In this document: piece after piece, positions 38,789 to 48,263 of the stretch
Numbering within the stretch: position 1 is the first letter of the stretch
Layout of the letters: each line of letters starts with the position of its first letter
Origin: Planktothricoides raciborskii GIHE-MW2
GTDB taxonomy: Bacteria > Cyanobacteriota > Cyanobacteriia > Cyanobacteriales > Laspinemataceae
DNA length: 64,000 bases
NCBI RefSeq assembly: GCF_040564635.1
Contig: NZ_CP159837.1
Location: forward strand, 5,505,001 to 5,569,000
Direction: 5' to 3'
Translations under genes and position numbers: made by a program
Notes under the pieces: model-generated
Database searches by the model: none
What the model was told of the DNA's origin: nothing
The model's input: the letters and a program-made list of their open reading frames with translations, nothing else

Positions 38789-41641
38789 ATGACCATATCA
38801 TCAAAAGTTAATCAATCATTACTTTTAGATAAATTCCAGCAGATTCAATGGGATCGCTGGCCGACAAAATCCGATCCAAGATGGAGAATTTTTGGAATTT
38901 TAGCCGTTTATTTGTTATTAGGGCTGACTGTTCTCGGATTTAATCGCTCTCCCGGCCAAATTTTACTCATGGTGGGTTCAGCTTGCGGGTTAGATATGCT
39001 GTTTCATTGGCTGTTTCGGGGGTCAACCTTACTGTTTCCTCTCAGTGCTGCCATTACCGGATGTTCTCTGAGCATTTTAACCAACTTTTCTCACGGGATG
39101 TGGCTGCCCTTGGTGCCAGTTTTTTTTGCCATTTCTTCTAAATACCTCGTGACTTTTCAAGGGCGTCACGTTTTTAACCCCGCCTTATTTGGCATTACAG
39201 TCAGTCTGCTGTTTTCCCAAGGGGCGATCGCCGCATCTCCCGCTTACCAATGGGGCGGTTCCCTGGCAATCCTGCTATTTATTATCACTGCGGCGCTGTT
39301 ATTATTTGCCTTCAAAATTCAACGAACGGCACTGATTGTGTCCTTTCTGGGATTTTACGCCATTCAGTTAGGCTTGCGTGCCTATTTGATGCGGGATATC
39401 ATTCCGCCAGAAACTATTATCACGGGAACTCTCACAGCCCCTTCCTTTTACCTGTTTGTATTTTTTATGATCACCGATCCAGCGACATCCCCCCGCACCG
39501 TCAAAGGGCAAATCTGGATGTCTCTGCTTGTGGTTGTGATTGATTTATTGTTGCATAAATATGAAAGCTTTTCCACTTTCTTTTTTGCTGGATTTATTTA
39601 TTTCGCCGGTCGCTTGATTTGGAATTGGTGCGGGGAAATTTGGCAAGGAGTTCGGCAGGGAAACCAACCTAGTACGCAGGTTTTATTCCAAGCACTTTAC
39701 CGCTGGGGGGCGATCGCTTCCATTGGCGTCAGCGGAGTTGCAGCCTATCAAAATTTGCTTTCAGCCAACGTCAAAATTCAGCCGGATTTTTCCCTGACGA
39801 ATATAACCGCTGCTGATGCGGGAATTACCACCCATTCTAGCCAGATATTAGAGCAAGTCGATCCGCGAATGCAAACTGTAGGCAAATGGCTGCTATCTGT
39901 GGGGGACGCGGTTGCGGTTGCTGATGCTAATCAAGATGGATTACAGGATATTTTCTTAACTTACCCACTCAAAGATCAGGGCGATCGCGCCGCTTTGTAT
40001 CTAAACAAAGGTAACTTCCAATTTGAGAGATTTCCCATCCCTGCCTTAGCTGAATTAGCGGCACATCCAGACTCGGAAGGATTGGCTTCAGGAGCGCTTT
40101 GGTTTGATTTTGACAATGATCGTGATGCGGATTTGCTATTGCTAGTAGGTTATGGGAAAACCAGGCTCTTGCAAAATCGTTTAATTGAGGATGGAAAATT
40201 AAATTTTGCTGACATTGGTAAAGCAGCGGGAATTGATGAATATACTATCAGCTTGACTGCCAATACCCTTGATTTTAATCAAGATGGAAAATTAGATTTA
40301 ATGATTGGCAATGCCATAAATCCCTACCTACCCAATTATGAAAATACCACTCCGTTTAATATCTTTGACCTCCCCGAACCTGAATATCCGAGCGATCGGC
40401 GAATGTTCAATGTGATGCACCGAAGTTGGCATAACGCCAATAATGGGGGCGAAAATTTGTTTTATGTAAATTCAGCCCAGGGATTTGAGAAACAGGATAT
40501 TGCTGGATTAGGTTTAGCCGGAAACCGCTGGACAATTGATATCGGCACCGGCGATTTAAACGGCGACAATTGGACAGATTTATATTTGGCTAATGATTTT
40601 GGCCCAGATGAGCTTTTTTTGAACCAGCAAGGTGAAAAATTTACCCCCGTGCGCGGATTTCTGGTGGGAGCAATTGGTCACGATACCTATAAAGGGATGA
40701 ATGCTTCCCTGGGAGATATCGATAATAACGGAACTCTCGATATTTATGTTTCCAATGTTCACCATAAACTACAAGCAGAAGGTAGTTTGCTATGGTTAAA
40801 TCAGGGAAATGTAGATGCGGTAGGCTCAAAGGCATTTAAAGACAGTGCGCTGAAGTTGAATGCCTTAAATGAAAATCGATTTGGTTGGGGAGGAGCAATG
40901 GGAGATTTAGACCGAGATGGTCATTTAGATATCCTGCAAGCAAATGGCATGGTTGATGACAGCTACGACCGGCATTTAGGCAGCGGCGAAAAAATCAAAC
41001 CGGGTGCTATTTTTCCGGCACCGGAATTTCTCAGCAGTTCCAGTCGTAATAGTTGCCCTGATTATTGGTACTGGAACGCCCAAATTGCTCTAACTAAACC
41101 AGACGTTCACGGTTACGCCGATCGCTGGGCTGACTTGCGCGGTCGCTGTATTTTTCCCTACGAACAAAACCGCGTTTACCTGAACTCAGGAAAACAGTTT
41201 ATTGATGTAGCCAACCAAGTGGGATGGACAGAAAAAAGTAACTCGCGGGGAATTGCCCTAGCTGATTTAGATAATGACGGAGATTTGGATGTTTTGGTGA
41301 CTCACCAATTTGCCCCAGTTTCTATTTATCGCAATGACTCTGTGCCTAAATCATGGTTAGGTTTAGACTTAAAAGGAAATGGCAAAACCTGCAACCGCGA
41401 CGCAATTGGTACGCAAGTTACTGTTGAGTCAGAAACAGGCATTCAGCGGCGAGAAGTTCAATCATCCAACGGTTTTTCAGCCCAGGGAGACCAGCGGTTG
41501 CTGTTCGGATTTGGGCAAATTCAGCCAAATAATCATGGCAGCAATGATCTCAGCACTAACGTCAAAATTTACTGGTGCGGTCAGACCGAACCTGAAGTGT
41601 TTAATTTACCCTTAAACCACTATTATCAAATTTCTCAATAA
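38789..41641 (+). CDS. Fusion of RnfD/UnbU-like membrane domain with FG-GAP/UnbV propeller
   Basis: 950 residues. The N-terminal third (about 30-290) has some eight membrane helices and the motifs of the NqrB/RnfD family (GRHVFNPALFGI and FFMITDPATSP). After a further helix the exported part (about 355-860) contains many FG-GAP/VCBS repeats with calcium-type loops (DANQDGLQD, DFNQDGKLD, DLNGDNWTD, DIDNNGTLD, DLDRDGHLD, DLDNDGDLD). The end (about 860-945) matches ASPIC/UnbV (WLGLDLKGNGKTCNRDAIGT ... REVQSSNGFSAQGDQRLLFG). UnbU and UnbV are separate proteins in enediyne clusters; here they are one chain. Role unknown; perhaps a membrane redox or assembly factor facing the periplasm. Confidence 0.88.
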   Translation: MTISSKVNQSLLLDKFQQIQWDRWPTKSDPRWRIFGILAVYLLLGLTVLGFNRSPGQILLMVGSACGLDMLFHWLFRGSTLLFPLSAAITGCSLSILTNFSHGMWLPLVPVFFAISSKYLVTFQGRHVFNPALFGITVSLLFSQGAIAASPAYQWGGSLAILLFIITAALLLFAFKIQRTALIVSFLGFYAIQLGLRAYLMRDIIPPETIITGTLTAPSFYLFVFFMITDPATSPRTVKGQIWMSLLVVVIDLLLHKYESFSTFFFAGFIYFAGRLIWNWCGEIWQGVRQGNQPSTQVLFQALYRWGAIASIGVSGVAAYQNLLSANVKIQPDFSLTNITAADAGITTHSSQILEQVDPRMQTVGKWLLSVGDAVAVADANQDGLQDIFLTYPLKDQGDRAALYLNKGNFQFERFPIPALAELAAHPDSEGLASGALWFDFDNDRDADLLLLVGYGKTRLLQNRLIEDGKLNFADIGKAAGIDEYTISLTANTLDFNQDGKLDLMIGNAINPYLPNYENTTPFNIFDLPEPEYPSDRRMFNVMHRSWHNANNGGENLFYVNSAQGFEKQDIAGLGLAGNRWTIDIGTGDLNGDNWTDLYLANDFGPDELFLNQQGEKFTPVRGFLVGAIGHDTYKGMNASLGDIDNNGTLDIYVSNVHHKLQAEGSLLWLNQGNVDAVGSKAFKDSALKLNALNENRFGWGGAMGDLDRDGHLDILQANGMVDDSYDRHLGSGEKIKPGAIFPAPEFLSSSSRNSCPDYWYWNAQIALTKPDVHGYADRWADLRGRCIFPYEQNRVYLNSGKQFIDVANQVGWTEKSNSRGIALADLDNDGDLDVLVTHQFAPVSIYRNDSVPKSWLGLDLKGNGKTCNRDAIGTQVTVESETGIQRREVQSSNGFSAQGDQRLLFGFGQIQPNNHGSNDLSTNVKIYWCGQTEPEVFNLPLNHYYQISQ

Positions 41642-41662
41642 TCATAATTTACTCCTAAAATT

Positions 41663-42595
41663 ATGGCAAATCATCTACTGTCTCATCCTAAACCTAATGA
41701 AATTACTCCGCCATATCGAATTAACATTGCTCTAACTTTTCTCATTATTGGTGTGGGTATTTTTTTACAATGGTTAGCATCTCATGTTAGTAACTGGCCA
41801 ACTACAATCGCGATCGCCATTGCCTTTTCCTTCTTATTTTTACCGCTTTACTCGCTGCTCCATGAAGCCGAACACCGTATATTCCATCCCCACCCGATAA
41901 TTAATGACATATTTGGCTTCCTGTTAGCAGCATTTTTCCCCGGTTCTTTTACCTTTCTCCGCGCCTGTCATTTGGGACACCACCAACGCAACCGCACCGA
42001 TGCAGAAATGTTTGACCTGTATTATCCCACTGATAATTTATTAGGCAAACGCATTTACTTCTATGCCCTTTATACAGGAATGTTTTGGCTGTCTGTTCCT
42101 GTATCAATGATTATATTGCTATTATTTCCCGGACTCTTGCGAACGTCATTATTGCGAGATGCCCCTTCAGTTTCCGCAATGGTTAGCGGAATTCCCACCC
42201 GGTATTTACTACGCATCCGACTGGAATGTTTGGCTGTAATTTTGATTCACTTGACCCTCTTTTTCGCCTTCAATTTCAAACTATGGCCTTACTTACTTCT
42301 CTATAGTTTTTACGGCTTGAATTGGTCGTCTCAACAGTATCTCCCCCATGCCGGTTCACCGCGCCACGTCCTCAACGGCGCACACAATCTTTTGGCACAC
42401 CCGCTTTACAGCGCTTGGATGCTGAATTTTAACTGGCATTTAGCACATCATCAACATCCTAATGTACCTTGGATTTACCTGCCCCAATTTGACGATCCAA
42501 TTCGAGACCGACCGGGTTATCTGAGCGCATTTATTCGCTTTTGGCGAGGGCCGCAGCCAGTAGCAGAAATAACCACTCAGAATCAAACAGATTAA
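41663..42595 (+). CDS. Membrane fatty-acid-desaturase-like di-iron enzyme
   Basis: 310 residues with several membrane helices and the three His boxes of the desaturase/hydroxylase superfamily: HEAEH (67-71), HLGHH (103-107) and HLAHHQHP (about 265-272), plus a further His in LPHAGSPRH. It may desaturate, hydroxylate or ketolate an acyl chain or isoprenoid. It differs from the DesA/B/C lipid desaturases in its boxes, so the substrate is open. It begins 21 bp after the UnbUV fusion and ends 12 bp before the glycosyltransferase gene. Confidence 0.88.
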   Translation: MANHLLSHPKPNEITPPYRINIALTFLIIGVGIFLQWLASHVSNWPTTIAIAIAFSFLFLPLYSLLHEAEHRIFHPHPIINDIFGFLLAAFFPGSFTFLRACHLGHHQRNRTDAEMFDLYYPTDNLLGKRIYFYALYTGMFWLSVPVSMIILLLFPGLLRTSLLRDAPSVSAMVSGIPTRYLLRIRLECLAVILIHLTLFFAFNFKLWPYLLLYSFYGLNWSSQQYLPHAGSPRHVLNGAHNLLAHPLYSAWMLNFNWHLAHHQHPNVPWIYLPQFDDPIRDRPGYLSAFIRFWRGPQPVAEITTQNQTD

Positions 42596-42607
42596 TCACC
42601 GATTTAT

Positions 42608-43894
42608 ATGACACATTTTGGCTTACTTTGCCCCCCAGTAACCAGTCATCTTAAGGCTATGACTGCATTAGGTTGGGAACTGAAACAGCGGGGGCATTCT
42701 GTCACCTTATTTGCCATGGCAGTAGCTCAACCTTTTGCTTTGATAGCTGGCTTAAACTTTTGGGAAATTGGCACAGAAGAAATTGGCCAGGAAAGTCTGA
42801 AAAATTCTCTAGCAAAATTGGGAGAATTAACCGGGATAGCTGCCGCTATCTTTACTATAAATTTGCGCTTGTGGGAAGTAAAATTAATTCTCACAGAAGC
42901 ACCAGCAGCAATTAAGGCAGCCGGTATAGATGTATTATTAATTGACCAATTTACGGCGGCTGGCAGTACCGTTGCCGAATTGCTCCAGATTCCTTTTATT
43001 ACTGTTTGTAATGCTTTGCCAATGAATCAAGAAAGGGGAATTCCTCCCAGTTTTACCCCTTGGGACGATGTTGCATCCGCAACGCTTCGCGAACAGTCGG
43101 CTTGGTGGGCGCATCTCCGCAACGACCTGGGTTATTTTCTCTTTAATTATTTCTGGCAGCCAATTAAGCGGGCATTGAATGATTATCGCCAACAGTGGCA
43201 TTTACCCCTTTATACTCATCCTGATGATGCTAACTCAAAAATTTTACAACTGAGCCAATCATTGGCTGAGTTTGAATTTTCCTGGCAGCATTTGCCCCCC
43301 TATTTTCATTTTACGGGTCTTTATCAAGCCCCGATAAATTATGATCCGGGGGTATCTTTTCCTTGGGAAAGGTTAACGGGTCAACCTCTGGTTTATTGCT
43401 CGATGGGAACATTACAAAATCGTTTTTTGTCTGTTTTTGAGCTTGTGGCCGCCGCTTGTGAAAAATTAGATGTTCAGTTGGTGATTTCTTTAGGGGGCGG
43501 TGGAACACCAGAATCTTTGCCAAAATTGCCCGGTTCTCCTTTGGTTTTCGGCTATGTGCCTCAAGGGGAATTGCTAAAAAAAACTGCCATGACCGTGACT
43601 CATGGCGGTTTGAATACTACCTTAGAATCTTTAAATGAAGGCGTTCCCCTGTTAGCAATTCCCATTACTAACGATCAGCCCGGAGTGGGGGCGCGTCTGG
43701 TTCGTAGTGGCGCTGGAGAGATGATATCTCTGTCTCAGTTGAGGGTTTCTCCCTTGAAAAATGTGATGCAAAAAGTTTTAACTGAAAGTCAATATATAAA
43801 TAATGCAGTACGCTTACAAAAAGCAATTCACGACGCCGGAGGATCTAGTCGAGCCGCCGATTTGATTTTACAAGCGATTCGCCCTCCGCGATAG
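42608..43894 (+). CDS. UGT/MGT-type glycosyltransferase
   Basis: 428 residues, GT-B fold, family GT1-like. The N-domain starts MTHFGLLCPPVTSHLKAMTA; the C-domain has the nucleotide-sugar site (PLVYCSMGTLQNR; MTVTHGGLNTTLESLNEGVP; PITNDQPGVGARL). It resembles zeaxanthin glucosyltransferase (CrtX) and macrolide glycosyltransferases. In this cluster it would put a sugar on a hydroxyl or carboxyl, perhaps the one introduced by the oxygenase or desaturase-like enzyme. It is the last gene of the tight run. Acceptor unknown. Confidence 0.88.
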   Translation: MTHFGLLCPPVTSHLKAMTALGWELKQRGHSVTLFAMAVAQPFALIAGLNFWEIGTEEIGQESLKNSLAKLGELTGIAAAIFTINLRLWEVKLILTEAPAAIKAAGIDVLLIDQFTAAGSTVAELLQIPFITVCNALPMNQERGIPPSFTPWDDVASATLREQSAWWAHLRNDLGYFLFNYFWQPIKRALNDYRQQWHLPLYTHPDDANSKILQLSQSLAEFEFSWQHLPPYFHFTGLYQAPINYDPGVSFPWERLTGQPLVYCSMGTLQNRFLSVFELVAAACEKLDVQLVISLGGGGTPESLPKLPGSPLVFGYVPQGELLKKTAMTVTHGGLNTTLESLNEGVPLLAIPITNDQPGVGARLVRSGAGEMISLSQLRVSPLKNVMQKVLTESQYINNAVRLQKAIHDAGGSSRAADLILQAIRPPR

Positions 43895-44000
43895 CTTCGC
43901 TTCACGCCCGGTTTCAGAGCATCTTGGTCTTTAAGGCGGCAACCTCATCACCAGATAGCTTTTGCCGGATGTTAAATGATTTCAAACTATGATGGCTCAG

Positions 44001-44080
44001 ATCCGCTGCCAATCCGCTGCCAATCCGCTGCTAATCCGTTGCCAATCCGCTGCTAATCCGTTGCCAATCCGCTGCTAATC
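44001..44080. repeat. Tandem repeat of AATCCGCTGCC-type units
   Basis: About eight units of (A)ATCCG(C/T)TGC(C/T)A, related to the array at 32956-33082. It separates the biosynthetic cluster from the peroxiredoxin gene. Confidence 0.85.
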
Positions 44081-44134
44081 TCCGACACTTACTGTAAACT
44101 TATGTAAAGTTACTCTCAGAATTTATCAATCAAT

Positions 44135-44686
44135 ATGCTCTCATATCGCAAAATACTGACCACATTGCTGGTCAGTTGCCTTACCCTGATGGTATGGTTA
44201 AACTTTGTCCCTGCGGCGGCAGCCCTCGGTGGAACACAACCGACTATTGGCGAACCGGCGCCCGCATTCACCCTACCCACGAATAGCGGTGATGGGGAAA
44301 TTTCTCTCAGGGACTATCGGGGTCAGTGGTTGGTTGTCTATTTTTACCCCAAAGATTTCACCTCTGGCTGCACTCTTGAAGCCCGAAAGTTTCAACAAGA
44401 CTTGCCGAAATATATCGAAATAAATACCCAAATTTTGGGGATTAGCGCCGATGATGTAGACTCTCATGCGAAATTTTGCGATGCGGAAGGTTTAAAATTT
44501 CCGTTGTTAGCAGATACCGATGGGGCAGTTAGTAAAGCTTACGGTTCTTGGTTGTCCCCTTATTCTTTACGTCACACTTATATTATTGACCCCAATGGCA
44601 TTTTGCGGGAGAAATTTTTAGGGGTCAGACCGCCGATTCACAGTCAAGAAGTTTTGGATCGTTTGGATGAGTTACAAGTTTTGTAA
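44135..44686 (+). CDS. Exported PrxQ-like peroxiredoxin with a single active-site Cys
   Basis: 183 residues. A signal peptide (ILTTLLVSCLTLMVWLNFVP, cleavage near AAAA-LGG) sends it to the periplasm or thylakoid lumen. The peroxiredoxin core has the peroxidatic Cys in FTSGCTLEARKFQ, but the PrxQ resolving Cys five residues on is missing. One other Cys (KFCDAEG) might resolve. It reduces peroxides outside the cytosol. It follows the cluster on the same strand, but a 240-bp repeat-filled gap suggests its own promoter. Confidence 0.88.
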   Translation: MLSYRKILTTLLVSCLTLMVWLNFVPAAAALGGTQPTIGEPAPAFTLPTNSGDGEISLRDYRGQWLVVYFYPKDFTSGCTLEARKFQQDLPKYIEINTQILGISADDVDSHAKFCDAEGLKFPLLADTDGAVSKAYGSWLSPYSLRHTYIIDPNGILREKFLGVRPPIHSQEVLDRLDELQVL

Positions 44687-45388
44687 TTCTTAACTTGAAT
44701 CCAGCAAGTGTAGGGGTGATTCGCGAATTACCCTCTTTGTATAGCCTTTTGATTTCAAATGTAGAGAAAGGGTTTCACCCCAGCGAAAAGTCCCTCACCA
44801 GTGATTCCGGGACTGTTCGCTGGTTTTTTTATCCTGCGAAGAATTGGATCTTGGGTGTTATTCCGGTCAAGATTGGTATATTAAATAGTTATTTACTGAA
44901 ATTTTGTTAATTTTGTTTAATATTGTTTTAAACCGATTCACAAAAAATCAAGCAATGTAAGCATTTGTCACCAATATAATGTTAATTTTTATATCTAACC
45001 AACCTGCCGAGCCGGTTGGCGATCCGGAACGCCAATGAAAAATTCAGTGAAGCTTAAGGTTTTATGCTTAATTTTATTTTGGAGTTTATGGGAAATACCC
45101 GCAGGATTAATTAATGTTAAAAAAAACAAAAGAAACGATCATTTTTTAAAAAATCATATAAGATACATCTGATCGTGACAAGATTACTGATTTTATCCCG
45201 AAAAAAAGATCGCGGGTCGATCGCGCAGCGTCCCGGAAAGAATCGCGGCATCAGAATGAGAATTCACAATTCTGTTTGTTCGGTTTTGAAGGGTCGCTTC
45301 TATTCTAACTGGGGAAAAGCCAAACATATCTGGTAGTTTCCATTGCTGCAACTGTTAAAAGATTTAAGTTATTTAAGAAATCCGATTA
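44687..45388. other. AT-rich intergenic region, no gene seen
   Basis: A 71-codon frame at 44695-44910 is judged spurious. A hairpin (TTGGCG 45017-45022 with CGCCAA 45031-45036) is visible. The recJ promoter must lie in the last part. Confidence 0.4.
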
Positions 45389-47824
45389 ATGATGTCAAAA
45401 CTCATAGAGCAAAAACAATTGTCGAAAAAACGTTTACCCAATCATCGCTGGCAAATTTACTCAGAAAACCCGCATTTAGCCAGAGAATTGGCAAAAACGA
45501 CGAATTTACCCCCTGTGTTGGCACAGGTGTTAATTAATCGAGGGATAGAAACCCCAGAAGGCGCTGAAGAATTTATTAATCCAGATTCTCTGGTGTTGCC
45601 GCCACCGATCGCCGAATTTCCTGATTTAGCCAAGTCGGTGGATTTGTTGCATTGCAGCATCGCCTCTGGGCAAAAAATCGCCATTTGCGGGGACTATGAT
45701 GCCGATGGCATGACCAGCACTGCTTTACTGCTGCGGGCATTGCGGAGTCTGGGGGCTAGGGTGGATTACGCCATTCCCAGTCGGATGAAAGACGGCTATG
45801 GGATTAATGTGCGGATTGTGGAAGAGTTCTACCAGGAAGGTGTGAGCCTAATTTTGACCGTGGATAACGGCATTTCGGCGGTAGAACCTGTCAAACGCGC
45901 CCGGGAATTGGGCTTAGATGTGATCGTCACCGATCACCACGAAGTCCCCAAAGAAATTCCCCCCGCTACGGCAATTCTCAACCCCAAACTGATTAGAGAA
46001 GAGTCTCCTTATCGCGGGGTCGCGGGGGTGGGCGTGGCCTATATTTTAGCCGTGTCTTTGGCGCAAGCAATGGGAAAAGCCCAACCGCTGATTAAACCCA
46101 TGCGGGAGTTGCTAACTCTGGGGACGATCGCGGACTTAGCGCCCTTGACCGGGGTCAACCGTCGCTGGGTGAAGTGGGGGTTACGACAATTACCCAAGTC
46201 TGAGTTAGCGGGAATCCAAGCCTTAATCCAAGTTTCTGGGGCTGATGGCAATGGGGCTGGATCGAAAGCGATGAAACCCGATGAAATTGGCTTTCGCCTT
46301 GGCCCGCGCATTAATGCGATCGGACGCATTGGCGATCCGCAAATCATCATTGAACTGCTGACCACGGATGATATGGCTGTGGCCCTGGAACGGGCGATGC
46401 AATGTGAGGCGATTAATCAGACGCGGCAGCAAATGTGTCAGGATATCGAATTTGAGGCGATCGCCCTGATAGAAGAACAGCAAATTGACTTAAAGCGCGA
46501 CCGTGTATTGGTGTTGCTGCAACCGGCTTGGTGTGAAAAACCCTTATGGCATCATGGGGTGATTGGCATTGTGGCTTCTCGCTTAGTCGAACGCTACGGA
46601 GTGCCGGTGTTTATCTGCACCTATGAAGACTCAGAACGCAAGCAGGTTCGCGGGTCTGCCAGAGGTATTCCCGAATTTGATGTTTTTGAAGCCTTACAAT
46701 TTTGTCACAATCTGCTCCATAAATATGGCGGTCATCGGGCAGCGGGGGGTTTTTCCCTGGCCGCCAAATTGGTGCCGGATTTTCACGCTTGCCTGCGGAT
46801 GTTTGCCAACCGTTGCTTAGACCTGAATCACTTGAAGCCTTTGATAGAAATTGATTCCCGCTTGGACTTTGAGCAAATTAATTTAGACTTGTATCGGCAG
46901 ATCGACGCCTTAGAACCTTGCGGAATTGAAAACCCCGCCCCGGTCTTTTGGACTCCCAACGTCCAAGTCCTAGAGCAAAGAATAGTCGGCAAAGGACATA
47001 TTAAGCTGACTTTAACCACGGAACAGTCATATGGTGAGATGAAGGCGATCGCCTGGCGATGGGGAGATTATTTTCCCTTGCCCCCAGTCGTGGATGTGGC
47101 TTATAAACTTAAAGAAAATACCTGGAATGGTCAGACCAACGTTGAGATCGAACTGATTAGTGTGCGCTGCCGCGAAGCGGATCCGTCCAGACAATCGCCC
47201 CAAGAGTTAACCCCATTTACCACGGAATCTCCTAGTTTACCCAAGGGAGCAACTTCTGCACCGTATTCGTTAAAGATTTTGGATCCCAAACCGCCGTCCG
47301 TTGGCATACAACCTTCCTGGTTAACCGGACAGGTGATCGAGCATTTATTGCCCAAACTACAAGGCAAAATTTTATGGTATGGGGCGAATAAACCAGAGAT
47401 TCCCCCAGAAGTAATTGCCGCATCTGGCAATCGTTGTCAGATTATCTGCGATCGCCCCACGGAAATTTGTGAGAGTTTCCTCTTCTGGACTTTACCCCCT
47501 TCTGGCAGCCATCTCTTATGGCTCCTCGCCAAAGGGAAACCCTGTTACGTCTATATATATAACCATGTCCCCCAGTTGCCTACCGCCGATCAACTGCGAT
47601 CGCGCTTGCAAGCATACATCCAAGAATTTCCCCATGAACCCCTCAACCTCCTGCAAATTGGGCAACGGTGGTGGGTTGCCCCCAGCACCCTCATCGCCAC
47701 CTTGCGAGAATTAGGTCATCCTTGTCCCGACTTTGCCAAAACCGGCAGCCTCGAACAAGAGCTCGAACGGCTACGTCGTTGGTATCGGTTCACTCCTGCC
47801 AAATTAGCCCAAATTGCTTGGTAA
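45389..47824 (+). CDS. recJ: Single-stranded-DNA-specific 5'-3' exonuclease RecJ
   Basis: 811 residues. The DHH phosphoesterase motifs are present: I CGDYDADGMTST, II LTVDNGI, III VTDHHEVP, IV NPKL. The DHHA1 motif is KYGGHRAAGGF, followed by an OB-fold (about 490-590). RecJ degrades 5' ends of single strands in RecFOR recombination and base excision and mismatch repair. A C-terminal extension of about 200 residues beyond the catalytic core, ending in a winged-helix-like part, is common in cyanobacterial RecJ. No ribosome site precedes the ATG ATG start. Confidence 0.95.
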   Translation: MMSKLIEQKQLSKKRLPNHRWQIYSENPHLARELAKTTNLPPVLAQVLINRGIETPEGAEEFINPDSLVLPPPIAEFPDLAKSVDLLHCSIASGQKIAICGDYDADGMTSTALLLRALRSLGARVDYAIPSRMKDGYGINVRIVEEFYQEGVSLILTVDNGISAVEPVKRARELGLDVIVTDHHEVPKEIPPATAILNPKLIREESPYRGVAGVGVAYILAVSLAQAMGKAQPLIKPMRELLTLGTIADLAPLTGVNRRWVKWGLRQLPKSELAGIQALIQVSGADGNGAGSKAMKPDEIGFRLGPRINAIGRIGDPQIIIELLTTDDMAVALERAMQCEAINQTRQQMCQDIEFEAIALIEEQQIDLKRDRVLVLLQPAWCEKPLWHHGVIGIVASRLVERYGVPVFICTYEDSERKQVRGSARGIPEFDVFEALQFCHNLLHKYGGHRAAGGFSLAAKLVPDFHACLRMFANRCLDLNHLKPLIEIDSRLDFEQINLDLYRQIDALEPCGIENPAPVFWTPNVQVLEQRIVGKGHIKLTLTTEQSYGEMKAIAWRWGDYFPLPPVVDVAYKLKENTWNGQTNVEIELISVRCREADPSRQSPQELTPFTTESPSLPKGATSAPYSLKILDPKPPSVGIQPSWLTGQVIEHLLPKLQGKILWYGANKPEIPPEVIAASGNRCQIICDRPTEICESFLFWTLPPSGSHLLWLLAKGKPCYVYIYNHVPQLPTADQLRSRLQAYIQEFPHEPLNLLQIGQRWWVAPSTLIATLRELGHPCPDFAKTGSLEQELERLRRWYRFTPAKLAQIAW

Positions 47825-47882
47825 TGGTTTTGGTAATGGGTTTGGTAATGACTTACTGGGGATGCAACAGAATTCACTGTAA

Positions 47883-48016
47883 GGGCGAAGCATTCCCATA
47901 AAAATTCCCGCAGATAATTTATAAATTATCTGCGGGAATGCTTCGCCCTGGCGAAGCATTCCCGTAAACAATTCACGCTTCTCCTTCCAATTATCTGCGG
48001 GAATGCTTCGCCCCTA
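47883..48016. repeat. Nested palindromic element with GGGAATGCTTCGCCC arms
   Basis: A perfect 36-bp palindrome (47904-47939) is nested between inverted copies GGGCGAAGCATTCCC (47883-47897) and GGGAATGCTTCGCCC (47934-47948). Further copies of GCGAAGCATTCCCG (47952-47965) and of the TTATCTGCGGGAATGCTTCG unit (47991-48010) follow. It is a MITE-like palindromic repeat and may act as the recJ terminator. Confidence 0.85.
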
Positions 48017-48131
48017 CCGAGGGGAAAAACGCTGTAAGTCCCGATCGGTTTTTTTGCTACGAAAAAGCCCGAACCAGTCGGGCAAAAAATAACATCAACT
48101 TCAGGCGATCGGGCGATCGAGCGATCGCCAC

Positions 48132-48263
48132 TTACATATCGCCACCGCGAAGCGCCAGCAAGAAAATCACAATCGGGCCAGAAAGCATAATCATAGCCAC
48201 CAAAGTCAACTGAGCAATCACCTCGTAATTCAGGTTGCCGAAAAAATCAAAGATAGCGTCCAT
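48132..48263 (-). CDS. psb30: Photosystem II reaction-centre subunit Psb30 (Ycf12)
   Basis: 43 residues. The single membrane helix (LTLVAMIMLSGPIVIFLLAL) and the tail RGGDM match Psb30/Ycf12, in which the pattern EVIAQLT...SGP.VI.LLA.RGG(D/N) is conserved. It binds at the periphery of PSII near PsbE/F and PsbJ and stabilises the complex. The start at 48263 is supported by GGAGG 5 nt upstream; the longer open frame to 48392 is not. No partner photosystem gene is nearby. Confidence 0.85.
   Translation of the reverse strand: MDAIFDFFGNLNYEVIAQLTLVAMIMLSGPIVIFLLALRGGDM

Noticed and set aside
44695-44910. 71-codon frame after the exported peroxiredoxin
   Set aside because: No ribosome site and no protein-like pattern.
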